A stretch of 56,955 nucleotides of DNA, from the NCBI GenBank assembly GCA_022562055.1, contig JADFQA010000021.1, forward strand, positions 1 to 56,955, given 5' to 3'. This DNA is from Acidobacteriota bacterium. Lineage in GTDB: Bacteria; Actinomycetota; Acidimicrobiia; Spongiisociales; UBA5794. The position numbers were made by a program, and so were the translations under genes. Of this stretch, positions 45,350-53,922 are shown piece by piece (the stretch's first letter is position 1; each line of letters starts with the position of its first letter). Below the pieces are notes generated by a model, which was not told the DNA's origin, did no database searches, and worked only from the letters and a program-made list of their open reading frames with translations.

Positions 45350-45981
45350 GTGGGTCCCTCCCGGGTTCGATTGGCTCTCAATTTTATGTCGGCCAGCAGT
45401 CGCTGCCAATGGTGGTCGGCGTTCTGTAACAGCTTGAGCCGCCTGAGGTGAACGAGTCCAAGTGTCGGGATTGTCTCGCGAGCATCCAGCGTGTCCTTCG
45501 CCCGTAGGTTCTTGCTCTTGAACAGGAGGGCCAGCTCTGGAGTCAGATAAGGAACGCCGTTGGGGGCCGAGATAACAGCCTCGTTCCAGGGAAGGCGGAT
45601 CTTGCGGTCCCGACGATAGATCCACTCGGTTGCATCGCCGTCTCCTACTGGAACATCGAATCGCCATGGACCGTCTGTTGTTTCCCGACACCACAGATTG
45701 TTCTGGTGTTTCGCCGGGTCAAGGAGCTGTCCGTCCCACGGGGTGAGAACTCCGTCGGCTGCAACGTAAATGTCCCACTCCGCTAGGAAGCTTCTGAGTG
45801 GCCCGGTGTCAGATCCACAGATACTGATGTCAATGTCGGCGTGTGTGCGCCAGCTCCGTGCGGTGTGGAGTTCGAGCGCATAGCCGCCCGCCATCCACCA
45901 CCGAAACGGTGCGTCCCTGAAGAGGTCGGCGACCTCATCGACCGTCAAGGGTTCCCATCGATCTATGTCGGCCGTTGTCAT
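45346..45981 (-). CDS. Nucleotidyltransferase-like protein
   Basis: The 211-residue protein has WMAGGYALELHTARSWRTHADIDI near residue 30. The Gly-Gly and the Asp-x-Asp are the catalytic features of aminoglycoside/MNT-type nucleotidyltransferases. A later segment LTPELALLFKSKNLRAKDTLD fits the same family. The substrate is unknown. It overlaps the flavin protein gene downstream by ATGA. Confidence 0.8.
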   Translation of the reverse strand: MTTADIDRWEPLTVDEVADLFRDAPFRWWMAGGYALELHTARSWRTHADIDISICGSDTGPLRSFLAEWDIYVAADGVLTPWDGQLLDPAKHQNNLWCRETTDGPWRFDVPVGDGDATEWIYRRDRKIRLPWNEAVISAPNGVPYLTPELALLFKSKNLRAKDTLDARETIPTLGLVHLRRLKLLQNADHHWQRLLADIKLRANRTREGPT

Positions 45982-46038
45982 GACACGATCCTATTGGAAA
46001 GTGGTCGATCGTTCGACGGGCCGCTCGAGACTATGCGT

Positions 46039-47061
46039 TCAGGTTTCGCGGAGGAGCGGGGCGACTTCGGTTCCGAGGAGTTCAATCGAGTGTTTGACTT
46101 GCTCATGTGGCATCGTGCCGACGCTGACGTGCAGCATGAACCGTGAGATGCCAAGGATGTCTCGCCACCGCAGGATCTTGGCTGCCACCTCCTCTGGGTT
46201 GCCCAACACGAGCGACCCTTCCGGGCTGCGCATTGCGTCGAACTGCGGTCGTGTCATCGGACCCCACCCACGTTCCCTTCCGATGCGGGTCATTGCTGCC
46301 GCATAAGACGGGTAGAACTCCTCCGCAGCCGTATCGGATGAGTCCGCAATGTGGCCATGGGCGTGGACCGCCAGCGGCACCGCCTCGGGGTCATAGCCAG
46401 ATTCCGTGAGCGTGCGGCGAAATAACGCGCCAAGGGCTCCAAATCGCGCCGGGTCACCACCGATGATTGCGAGTACCACCGGAAGGCCTCGCCTGGCAGC
46501 GCGGACAATTGATTGTGGCGTGCCGCCGACACCGACCCAGACCGGGAGGGGGTGCTGTTTTGGACGTGGGTAGATGCCCTGATTGTCGAGTGGCGATCGG
46601 AAGCTACCGGACCAGGTGACCCGTTCTTGGTCTCTGATCGCCAGGAGCAGGTCGAGCTTCTCTGCGAAAAGTTCTTGGTAGTCGTCGAGGGAGTATCCGA
46701 ACAGCGGGAACGACTCAATGAATGAGCCACGACCGACCATGAGTTCAGCTCGACCGTTCGAGATCAGATCGAGAGTGGCAAAACGCTGAAACACCCGCAC
46801 CGGGTCGTCCGATGACAGCACCGAGACCGCCGGGCTGAGCCGGATGCGTTCCGTCTTGCCGGCGATCGCGGCGAGCACCACCGAGGGAGCGGACACGGCA
46901 AAGTCAGGCCGATGGTGTTCGCCGATCGCATAGACGTCCAGACCGACCCGCTCCGCAAGCACGGCCTCCTCGATGACCTGACCCAGACGCTCCTCAGCAT
47001 CCGGAGTCTCCTCACCCGAGCCCGGTATCAATTCTGCAAACGTCGTGAGTCCGAGTTCCAT
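46039..47061 (-). CDS. LLM-class flavin-dependent oxidoreductase
   Basis: The 340-residue luciferase-like protein has AERVGLDVYAIGEHHRPDFAVSAP near residue 40, IRLSPAVSVLSSDDPVRVFQRFATLDLISNGRAELMVGRGS, and LPVWVGVGGTPQSIVRAARRGLPV. These match alkanal monooxygenase-type enzymes using FMN or F420. It is transcribed alone. A 21-bp hairpin and tRNA-Ser lie upstream of it. Confidence 0.88.
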   Translation of the reverse strand: MELGLTTFAELIPGSGEETPDAEERLGQVIEEAVLAERVGLDVYAIGEHHRPDFAVSAPSVVLAAIAGKTERIRLSPAVSVLSSDDPVRVFQRFATLDLISNGRAELMVGRGSFIESFPLFGYSLDDYQELFAEKLDLLLAIRDQERVTWSGSFRSPLDNQGIYPRPKQHPLPVWVGVGGTPQSIVRAARRGLPVVLAIIGGDPARFGALGALFRRTLTESGYDPEAVPLAVHAHGHIADSSDTAAEEFYPSYAAAMTRIGRERGWGPMTRPQFDAMRSPEGSLVLGNPEEVAAKILRWRDILGISRFMLHVSVGTMPHEQVKHSIELLGTEVAPLLRET

Positions 47062-47115
47062 GTGGTCTCCTGGGCCTTGCGATGCCGGGTCCTACTCGTC
47101 GTCAAAAGCGCCCTC

Positions 47116-47171
47116 CAGGATTCTGGCGCTGATTGAGCCCGAATATGGGATCAATCAGCGCCAGAATCCTG
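47116..47171 (-). terminator. Long perfect hairpin downstream of tRNA-Ser(GCT)
   Basis: Two perfectly complementary 21-base arms (47116-47136 and 47151-47171) enclose a 14-base loop that can itself pair CCC with GGG. On the reverse strand it follows the tRNA gene directly, with TTTT a few bases beyond, so termination of the tRNA transcript is likely. The arms are unusually long for a terminator. Confidence 0.65.
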
Positions 47172-47178
47172 TTTGTTG

Positions 47179-47268
47179 CGGAGAGAGAGGGATTTGAACC
47201 CTCGAGGAGGTTTAACACCCCCTACTCGCTTAGCAGGCGAGCGCCTTCGTCCACTCGGCCACCTCTCC
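47179..47268 (-). tRNA. tRNA-Ser (anticodon GCT)
   Basis: GGAGAGG pairs with TCTCTCC (one G-T). The anticodon arm is CTCGC-CTGCTAA-GCGAG with anticodon GCT. A long variable arm and the T arm GGTTCAAATCC are present. Discriminator G; no encoded CCA. Confidence 0.95.
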
Positions 47269-47372
47269 GTGTTTCATTCGAACAGGTCCGAACGTGAGTC
47301 CAGGATATCAGACCCAGACACGGTGGGACGTACCGGATCCGTCCGCCAGGCGTCGGTGTGTAGTCTGTGGCC

Positions 47373-48821
47373 ATGCCAATCCGTACAGCCGACGATTACA
47401 TCGAGAGCCTGCGGAACCGCGACCTCAAGGTCTACCTGTTTGGCGAATTGATCGAGGAGCCGGTCGACCATCCTTTGATCCGCCCCTCGGTCGAAGCGGT
47501 TGCCGAGACGTACCGGCTCGCCGAGCAAGAGCCTGACGTCGGCAGCGCCCAGTCAAGCCTCACCGGCCAGCGGGTGAATCGGTTCTTGCACATCACCGAG
47601 AGCGTTGAGGACGTTGTCCAGCAAAACAGGATGCAGCGCAACCTCGGACAACGTACCGGAACTTGTTTCCAGCGGTGCGTCGGCCAGGACGCCCTCAACT
47701 CGCTCTGGACCGTGACTTTCAACATCGACAAACGCGACGGTACGAAGTATCACGAGCGCTTCAGGGGCTTCGTCAAGCATATGCAAGATGAGAACTTCGT
47801 TGTGGGCGGTGCCATGACCGATCCCAAGGGGGACCGCAGCAAAGGCCCCGCTGACCAGAGTGACCCTGACCTCTATCTTCGAGTTGTCGAGCGCCGCCCG
47901 GACGGCGTCGTATTGCGCGGGGCCAAGATGCATCAGACGGGTTGCATCAACTCGCACTGGCTGATTGCCATGCCGACTATGCGGCTGCGCCACGAGGACT
48001 CCAACTACGCCATCGTGGCAGCGATGCCAGTCGACACCGAGGGCTTGTCATACATCTACGGACGGCAGAGCTGCGACACGCGGGCTCTCGAAGGCGGCGA
48101 CATCGACGCTGGCAACGCCAAGTTCAGCGGTCAGGAAGCGATCATCATTTTCGATGATGTATTTGTACCGACATCGCACGTCTTTATGGACGGCGAGTAC
48201 GACTTTGCAGCCGAGCTTGTCGATCGGTTTACGGCGTATCACCGACGCAGTTATGTCTGCAAAGCTGGCCTCGGGGATGTATTGGTGGGTGCCGCGGCCA
48301 CGATCGCCGACTACAACGGCGTTGAAGACGCGTCACATATTCGCGACAAGATCGTCGAGATGACGCACCTCAACGAGACCATCGCCGGGTGCGGTATCGC
48401 GGCATCTCATGAATCACATCAGACTGACGCCGGTAACTTTGAGCCAGATGCCATGTTGGCAAACGTCTGCAAACAGAACGTCACCCGGTTCCCTTACGAG
48501 ATTGCTCGATTGGCCCAGGACATCGCGGGTGGGTTGATGGCGACCATGCCGTCACAGGCGGACTTCGACAACGAGGTGACAGGGTCACTGCTGGAGAAGT
48601 ACCTCAAGGGTCGCGATGGTGTCACGGTTGAGAACCGACGTCGGATTCTTCGGCTCATCGAGAACATGACTATGGGTCGCAACGCGGTCGGGTATCTTGT
48701 CGAGTCCATGCACGGTGCCGGCTCACCGCAGGCGCAACGTATCGTGATCCGTCGTCTTGCGGATATCGAAGGTAAGAAGGCAATGGCGAAGAACCTCGCC
48801 GGGATCAACGAAGACGGTTAG
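47373..48821 (+). CDS. 4-hydroxybutyryl-CoA dehydratase-like protein (HpaB/AbfD superfamily)
   Basis: The 482-residue protein belongs to the 4-hydroxyphenylacetate 3-hydroxylase superfamily. Cys98 and Cys102 (TCFQRC) and His290 with Cys296 (YHRRSYVCK) stand where the 4Fe-4S ligands of 4-hydroxybutyryl-CoA dehydratase lie (Cys99, Cys103, His292, Cys299 from memory; the last spacing is one residue shorter here). Plain HpaB flavin monooxygenases lack these cysteines. It may dehydrate 4-hydroxybutyryl-CoA or a related thioester. TAGTCT lies six bases before ATG 47373 (leaderless). Confidence 0.75.
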   Translation: MPIRTADDYIESLRNRDLKVYLFGELIEEPVDHPLIRPSVEAVAETYRLAEQEPDVGSAQSSLTGQRVNRFLHITESVEDVVQQNRMQRNLGQRTGTCFQRCVGQDALNSLWTVTFNIDKRDGTKYHERFRGFVKHMQDENFVVGGAMTDPKGDRSKGPADQSDPDLYLRVVERRPDGVVLRGAKMHQTGCINSHWLIAMPTMRLRHEDSNYAIVAAMPVDTEGLSYIYGRQSCDTRALEGGDIDAGNAKFSGQEAIIIFDDVFVPTSHVFMDGEYDFAAELVDRFTAYHRRSYVCKAGLGDVLVGAAATIADYNGVEDASHIRDKIVEMTHLNETIAGCGIAASHESHQTDAGNFEPDAMLANVCKQNVTRFPYEIARLAQDIAGGLMATMPSQADFDNEVTGSLLEKYLKGRDGVTVENRRRILRLIENMTMGRNAVGYLVESMHGAGSPQAQRIVIRRLADIEGKKAMAKNLAGINEDG

Positions 48822-50873
48822 CCGCGGGAAGAATCCGCCGGCGTCGCGTCGACAGGTCGCGCGTCGGCCAAGTCAGGTACTGGAATGTCACACACGTTGC
48901 CGTGTTCGTCGACGTAACAGGTGTCCGATTGGAATCTGTTCCACTCTGTGAGGTACGTGTCGAGTGCTCTCACAAACGCCCTGACGTTCTCGATGCCACG
49001 AACAACTTTGCGGTTCTCGATGATCGTCGGCAGAGGTCCAGGAGAAAGTTCGGATGGCCATTGGTCACCGATGGTGATGACATCATGTGCAACGACCATA
49101 TCCCTGAGCCGTTTGGCGATTTCGGTGCACTCTTCGCAAGAGTCGCGCTGATACAAAGTGATCATGCTCTTCCAACCAGGTGAGGAGGATGCCCATTCCG
49201 AGACCATCCGATCCAGTGTCGGCAGCGGCATCAAACCCGACGAGAGCACAACATCGTGGAAGCCTTTGATGTCGAAACGGTCTCCCATCGTGTCACGGGC
49301 CTCCTGTCGCATTCTCATGATCTCCAGACGACCGATCATGTATGCAAGCGCCTGGCCGGGCCAGCCGATGTATCGGTCGACCTCGTTCGTGATCTGGCCA
49401 ACGTTCATCGGTGAGTTGCTGGCAAGGAAGTCGATGGCTTGCTGGCGGCTCCACCCGTGTGCATGCATCCCAGTGTCGACGACGAGACGGCCCGCTCGCA
49501 TCGAGTCCATCGAGAGCATGCCGATGCGTTCCAGCGGTCCGGTGTACAGGCCCATCTCATCGGCCAACCGTTCTGTGTACAGACCCCAGCCTTCGGCGTA
49601 TGCAGTGATGTGAGCGTGCTTGCGGAAGTTTGGGACGTCCTGAAGTTCACCTGCAATGGCGAGTTGGAGGTGGTGGCCGGGGATGCCTTCGTGGTAGGCG
49701 AGCGCTTCGATCTCGAAACGGCCCCACCCGCTCGGGTCTGACGTGTTGACAAAAAAAGTACCGGGGCGGGACCCGTCGGCTGCGGGGCGAAAGTAGAACG
49801 CCAGGGGTCCTGACGGTGTTTCGCTCACGAGGCAATCGGCCTCAGGGAGCCTGCCGAACCAATCGCCCATTGCCGCTTTTGCTTTTGCCAGGGCGGCTTT
49901 AGATGCGGCAACGATCATTGGCCCATCCTCGAAGTGAAGCTCCGGATCGTTCCGGAGACGCCCATAGATCTCGGTGAGGTCTGAGGTGCCAAGGACTTCC
50001 GCTCCGAGTTCCTTGTATTCCTCATCAAGCTCCGAGTTCCTTGTATTCCTCATCAAGGCGTGCGATCGCGTCGAGTCCTATCTGGTGGATCTCTTCGGCG
50101 GTGAGGTGTGTCAGCGACGTATGTTTGCGAATCGCGTTTTGGTAGATGTTGTCTCCGTCGTCGAGCCAGCAAATCCCGGGTCTATCGTCTGGTCGTGCTT
50201 CAGGGAGCACCTTGTCTGCAATGACGTCACGGTAGGTCTTGAGTCCGGGACGAATATGGTCCGCGAGAGCCGAGGCGAGGTCTGTTTTCCATCGTGTTGT
50301 GTCGTCATCTGAGAAATCTTTGGGAACCCGGACGGCCAGCATTGGGTCGGACTCAATGGGAGACGTCAGTATCTCGTCGAGTTGTTCGACGGTCTTGCCA
50401 GCATGCAGGCCGATCGGCGTCCTCCCTTTCTCGACTCCTTGCGCAAGACGCGCCGCTGCTTCAACAAAGTAGCGGCCAATGCCTTCGTACTTCTCCAACA
50501 ACGCTTCGGCGTGCTCCGGTTTTGCAATAGGTAGTTGCTGCATCTCTGTCGGGAGCATCGATTGCTCGCCGATGACATGGTTGACGGAGAGTTCGGCAGA
50601 ACGCGCTTCGAGTCCGTGTGCGTTGGTTGTTGCGTCGAAAATCAGCACGTCGCGTGACACTTGTTCGTCCGCGGTGAGCGTCGATGGGTCCATTGCTTCG
50701 GCCTGTGCAGCGAACTTCTTGTAGGAGGCGATCGTGGCGTTCTCAGTTTCCAGAGACGGGTCTTCGTGGAGGTGCCCGAAGCGGTGATCACCCAGCATGA
50801 GCGCCATGGTGGGGTTATCAGCGAGTTGAAATTCCCAGAATTCCTCGCCGAGTGTGCGCAGTCGCTCGTTCAT
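48818..50873 (-). pseudogene. DUF885 metallopeptidase-like gene split by a tandem duplication
   Basis: The N-terminal half runs from ATG 50873 (MNERLRTLGEEFWEFQLADNP) and stops at 50025 just after RLDEEYKELGA. The C-terminal half is open in another frame from 50056 and repeats LDEEYKELGA before continuing EVLGTSDLTEIYG. It contains the zinc motif HEGIPGHH (in ALAYHEGIPGHHLQLA). A perfect 28-bp duplication at 50002-50057 causes the shift; removing one copy restores a protein of about 680 minus nine residues. The family has an HExxPGHH zinc site and is thought to be peptidase-like. It overlaps the convergent dehydratase-like gene by four bases. Confidence 0.85.
50002..50057. repeat. 28-bp perfect tandem duplication
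   Basis: Two identical 28-bp units (50002-50029, 50030-50057) lie head to tail inside the DUF885 gene. Because 28 is not a multiple of three, the reading frame is lost after the second unit. Confidence 0.97.
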
Positions 50874-50980
50874 TGGGAACCCTTCGTTGCAGCGGTCCCG
50901 ACCAGCGTACCGGATCGCCAGCTTTCCGATTGCGGCGGTACCGACTAATTTATAGGGCCGCGCTAAAATAGTGCGCGTAT

Positions 50981-51054
50981 GCGCCCGTGGCTCAATTGGA
51001 TAGAGCACCTGATTACGGATCAGGAGGTTGGGGGTTCAAGTCCCTCCGGGCGTA
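50981..51054 (+). tRNA. tRNA-Arg (anticodon ACG)
   Basis: GCGCCCG pairs with CGGGCGT (first pair G-T). The D arm is GCTC...GAGC. The anticodon stem-loop is CCTGA-TTACGGA-TCAGG, and the T loop is TTCAAGT. A34 is the substrate of TadA, also encoded here. TAAAAT at 50964-50969 is a likely -10 element. Confidence 0.95.
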
Positions 51055-51060
51055 CAAGAC

Positions 51061-51095
51061 GACACCGCCTGCTCCGTGATCGGACAGGCGGTGTC
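51061..51095 (+). terminator. Terminator of tRNA-Arg
   Basis: GACACCGCCTG (51061-51071) pairs perfectly with 51085-51095, and the inner TCCG/CGGA extends the stem past one bulged C. It starts seven bases after the tRNA. Only a short T-rich stretch follows. Confidence 0.7.
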
Positions 51096-51128
51096 TTGCG
51101 TTGCAGCGGACGCTTACCCCGACATGAT

Positions 51129-51737
51129 CTAGTCGATTTGTTCCGCGGGGCGGGTTGCCACGACGAGGGTGTCGAGGGCAGTTCTTGGGCCGTCGGGGGT
51201 GTCGACGGTCCGCTCAGCCACTTCTGCAATGTCGATGTTGAGCCCGTTGAGTGACTCGATCGTGCGGTCCACGGTGTAACAAATCTCAGCGGTTGGTGGA
51301 CCACCGTAACCATCGGTCATGTTTGACTCGTCGTGCGCAATGATGAAGATGGTTCCTCCCGGGCAAAGCCAGGTTTTGGCGTGATCGAGAATTGTGTGCT
51401 GTTCAGACCGCGGCAGCTGGAGGTAGGAGACAACGACTAGGTCGACGAGTTCGTCGGGTTGATAGGTCGTTGCGTCGGCGCACACGAAGTCGACACTCAC
51501 GTTGTGATCGGATGCCAGAGTGCGACCTTTCTCGAGGGCAACTTCTGAGAAATCGACAGCCGTTGCTTGCCACCCGAGGGATGCGAGCCACACGGCGTTG
51601 CGCCCCTCGCCGGCAGCGAGGTCGATGGCCGTCCCGGGATCAAGGTCAGAGAGGTGGGCCTTGACAAACTGGTTGGGTTCGACCTCCCAGACGTATTCCT
51701 TGGTTGCGTACCGCTCATCCCAAGACTTGCTATCCAC
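51129..51737 (-). CDS. SAM-dependent methyltransferase (TehB-like)
   Basis: The 202-residue protein begins VDSKSWDERYATKEYVWEVEPN and has the SAM-binding motif AIDLAAGEGRNAVWLASLGW (about residue 38), then AVDFSEVALEKGR and the acidic FVCADATTY. This is the class I methyltransferase layout seen in TehB and thiopurine-type enzymes. GTG 51737 has AAAGGAG upstream. The substrate is unknown. Confidence 0.83.
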   Translation of the reverse strand: MDSKSWDERYATKEYVWEVEPNQFVKAHLSDLDPGTAIDLAAGEGRNAVWLASLGWQATAVDFSEVALEKGRTLASDHNVSVDFVCADATTYQPDELVDLVVVSYLQLPRSEQHTILDHAKTWLCPGGTIFIIAHDESNMTDGYGGPPTAEICYTVDRTIESLNGLNIDIAEVAERTVDTPDGPRTALDTLVVATRPAEQID

Positions 51738-51860
51738 GTGAGGCTCCTTTATCGCGTTGTGCTCGCCGGGCTGGTGGCACTCGTTTGGTGCACCGGCGAC
51801 TCGCGACGGGAACCAGCGCAAGCCGCGGAGGTGTCGTTGACGGTGCGTTGTCGTTGCTGA
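51738..51860 (+). CDS. Possible short lipoprotein or remnant of one
   Basis: A 40-codon frame from GTG 51738 encodes a basic start, a hydrophobic stretch and a lipobox-like LVWC (RLLYRVVLAGLVALVWCTG), then a short polar tail. It looks like the exported N-terminus of a longer protein that has been lost. Its GTG abuts the reverse GTG of the methyltransferase in the palindrome CACGTG. No ribosome site is seen. Confidence 0.3.
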   Translation: MRLLYRVVLAGLVALVWCTGDSRREPAQAAEVSLTVRCRC

Positions 51861-51998
51861 TTCACGATGGGATCACGATTTTCGCACGATTCAAATTCCT
51901 GATCAACGGTAGCGATGCTGCCAGAGATGTCGTAGCCGACCGCCGGTCCCTGTGGTGCGGATACAGTGGAGGCTGGGTTTTATCACGAAGGAGGTTGC

Positions 51999-52565
51999 AT
52001 GGCTCGACTAGACGTTCTGGTTGATGGGTTCATCGATTTGGATGGCGGCGAGAGTCCCGGTGCGATTCGCGTGGGTAGCACTGTGAGCTTGATTAGAGAT
52101 GGCGATCTGGTCGCGATTGTCGACCCTGGAATGGTGACGTCTCGGTTGGCGATTCTGGATCCCCTTGCGGCTCTTGGCGTGTCTGTGGATGATGTAACGG
52201 ACGTCATCATTTCGCATCACCATCCAGACCACACGATCAACATCGCGTTGTTCCCCGACGTGAAAATCCATGACAACTGGGCAACGTATCACCACGAAGA
52301 GTGGGTATCGCGCCCTGCCGAGGGACTGCAGTTGTCGGCCGGGGTTCGGCTCATTGAGACACCTGGTCACACCCCCCAAGACATCACCACGCTGGTCGAC
52401 ACCGATGCAGGTGTGGCGGCGCTGACACACCTTTGGGGGTATGAGGGCGCGGGGACCGACCGGCTTGCCGCCGACCATGATCTTCTCGACAAGAACCGGC
52501 TTCGTGTCCTCGAAATAGCGACGATCTTCGTCCCAGGCCACGGTCCCCTGTATACGGCCGAGTAA
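51999..52565 (+). CDS. Metallo-beta-lactamase fold hydrolase
   Basis: The 188-residue protein has the zinc motif SHHHPDH (about residues 69-75), a conserved His in TPGHTPQD, and a final metal His in FVPGHGPLY. It resembles small MBLAC1- or lactonase-like members. The substrate is unknown. ATG 51999 has a strong AAGGAGG upstream, which excludes the longer frame from 51966. Confidence 0.87.
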   Translation: MARLDVLVDGFIDLDGGESPGAIRVGSTVSLIRDGDLVAIVDPGMVTSRLAILDPLAALGVSVDDVTDVIISHHHPDHTINIALFPDVKIHDNWATYHHEEWVSRPAEGLQLSAGVRLIETPGHTPQDITTLVDTDAGVAALTHLWGYEGAGTDRLAADHDLLDKNRLRVLEIATIFVPGHGPLYTAE

Positions 52566-52778
52566 CTTCCCGGTCTCTTTCCCGGCGGGACACGACCGCA
52601 CGGGAACCGGCCGTGGTTCGGCCCGTCGGTACCGAAAGGGGTCGTCGCAGCGTTTGGCGAGCCGGTCCTGGGTTTCGTCACTCTCACTGCCGCGGGGGAC
52701 TTGGAATACATCATCAACGACGAAGTTGTCGCGGTCCTAGCGCCCGATGACGACCCGTTGATTGTCGGTTGCTTCTGA
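52566..52778 (+). other. Coding-like remnant downstream of the MBL gene
   Basis: Directly after the TAA of the MBL gene and in the same frame, a protein-like segment runs to TGA 52778. It includes VAAFGEPVLGFVTLTAAGD and LEYIINDEVVAVLAPDDDP. No start codon with a ribosome site is present. It is probably the tail of a decayed gene. I do not recognise the family. Confidence 0.35.
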
Positions 52779-52875
52779 GTCCAGGTAGATGCCTCCTTCG
52801 GTGTCTGTACATGACCCCTCTGCCTGTGACCTAAGTGCACACATCTATTGAGGGTAAGTGTGCTCTAATCGTATA

Positions 52876-52922
52876 ACTACATGTAGTGACACATTGACAA
52901 AAGATGTCACATCTGAGACAAT
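52876..52922 (+). promoter_or_regulatory. Promoter and palindromic operators of the VapBC-like pair
   Basis: TTGACA (52894-52899) and GACAAT (52917-52922) are exactly 17 bases apart, with the antitoxin ATG seven bases after the -10. The spacer contains the palindrome AGATGTCACATCT (52902-52914). A second perfect palindrome, ACTACATGTAGT (52876-52887), lies just upstream. Such sites fit autorepression by the toxin-antitoxin complex. Confidence 0.75.
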
Positions 52923-52928
52923 TTGCCT

Positions 52929-53177
52929 ATGGTCGTAGCAGGCGCACCGATGAACACACAGGGTCGAGTTGTTATTCCCGCGTCCATCCGCCGGGCCATG
53001 GGCCTGGAAGGGACTGTCGATCTCGTGTTTCGGTACGAAGACGACACACTGACAGTCGAGACAATCCAGGATGCTGTTGCGGCGGTGCAGGCGATCGTTG
53101 CCAGTCGGGTGCAAGCGACCGGCTCGCACGTTGCCGACTTCATCGCGGATCGCCGCGTTGCCGCCTCTCTCGAATGA
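52929..53177 (+). CDS. AbrB/SpoVT-type antitoxin (VapB-like)
   Basis: The 82-residue protein has the swapped-hairpin DNA-binding domain: TQGRVVIPASIRRAMGLEGTV, then LVFRYEDDTLTVETI, and a helical tail that would wrap the toxin. It should neutralise the PIN toxin and repress the operon. The promoter position indicates initiation at ATG 52929 on a leaderless mRNA; ATG 52950 is possible. Its stop overlaps the toxin start by four bases. Confidence 0.87.
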   Translation: MVVAGAPMNTQGRVVIPASIRRAMGLEGTVDLVFRYEDDTLTVETIQDAVAAVQAIVASRVQATGSHVADFIADRRVAASLE

Positions 53178-53554
53178 CGGCTGTCCTTGATGCTTCGGCA
53201 GTTTTGGCAGTGTTGTTGGGGGAGGAAGGGAGTTCGCGCGTTGTTGGGTATCTTGACGATTCGCAGATCTCCGCTGTCAATCACGCCGAGGTACTTTCTC
53301 GCCTTGACCTTCTCGGAATTTCGGTTGAGAGCGGTAGCGACCTGGTTGACCGTCTTCGCATCGAAGTGGTTCCGTTCACTGCCTCGCACGCCCGCGCCGT
53401 TGCCCGATTGCGGTCCTTGACCGCCGGATCAGGACTATCGCTAGGCGATCGGGCCTGTATTGCGGTCGCTCGCGAACTCGGGCATCGAGTTGTGACGGCG
53501 GACCGAGTCTGGATGACTCTCAAGTTGGGCGTCGAGGTCGTCACTATCCGTTAA
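53174..53554 (+). CDS. PIN-domain toxin (VapC-like ribonuclease)
   Basis: The 126-residue protein has the four acidic residues of PIN nucleases: Asp6 in AVLDASAVLA, the Glu in NHAEVLSRL, the Asp in LGDRACIAVA, and the Asp in VVTADRVW. Such toxins cut tRNA or rRNA when the antitoxin is degraded. ATGA couples it to the antitoxin gene. Confidence 0.88.
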   Translation: MTAVLDASAVLAVLLGEEGSSRVVGYLDDSQISAVNHAEVLSRLDLLGISVESGSDLVDRLRIEVVPFTASHARAVARLRSLTAGSGLSLGDRACIAVARELGHRVVTADRVWMTLKLGVEVVTIR

Positions 53555-53568
53555 CCGTTGTCGGGCGG

Positions 53569-53922
53569 TCAGTGGGAGTCGAACCAGTCGACGACATCGT
53601 TCCATAGCGGCTTGGCTTCCGGTCGGAAGAAGCCGAAGTGTCCGATGGTGTCGAGTCCGATGTCGGACGAAGCCACGTGTCGGCGCTCCACGTTGGGATA
53701 CGCAGACATCATCGCGTCAACCGCTCTGCGGGTTCGCCAGTTGTCGTCGTCAATGCTGTACGCAAGCACTGGTGCGCTGAACCCCGCGTAGCGGTCAAGC
53801 GGCAGAGTGCGATCGTCGAGCAAGTAGCGAGGTGATCGGATCCATCGGACCCACTCAACAGACACACCCCTGGGAATGTCCTCGGCGCTACTCAGCCGAC
53901 TCCACGGCATGTAACCGAAGAT
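53569..53922 (-). pseudogene. C-terminal remnant of an alpha/beta hydrolase (COG4757-like)
   Basis: The segment from IFGYMPWSRLSSAEDIP to WNDVVDWF matches the last third of predicted alpha/beta hydrolases of about 290 residues. It includes SVEWVRWIRSPRYLLDD and the conserved IGHFGFFRP with the catalytic His. The N-terminal two thirds, including the nucleophile, are missing. Upstream sequence switches abruptly to the TetR remnant at about 53920, so a deletion joined the two genes. Confidence 0.75.

Noticed and set aside
53174-53554. Forward frame extended back to 52904 for the PIN toxin
   Set aside because: It would overlap the whole antitoxin gene. The ATGA junction at 53174 is the normal arrangement.
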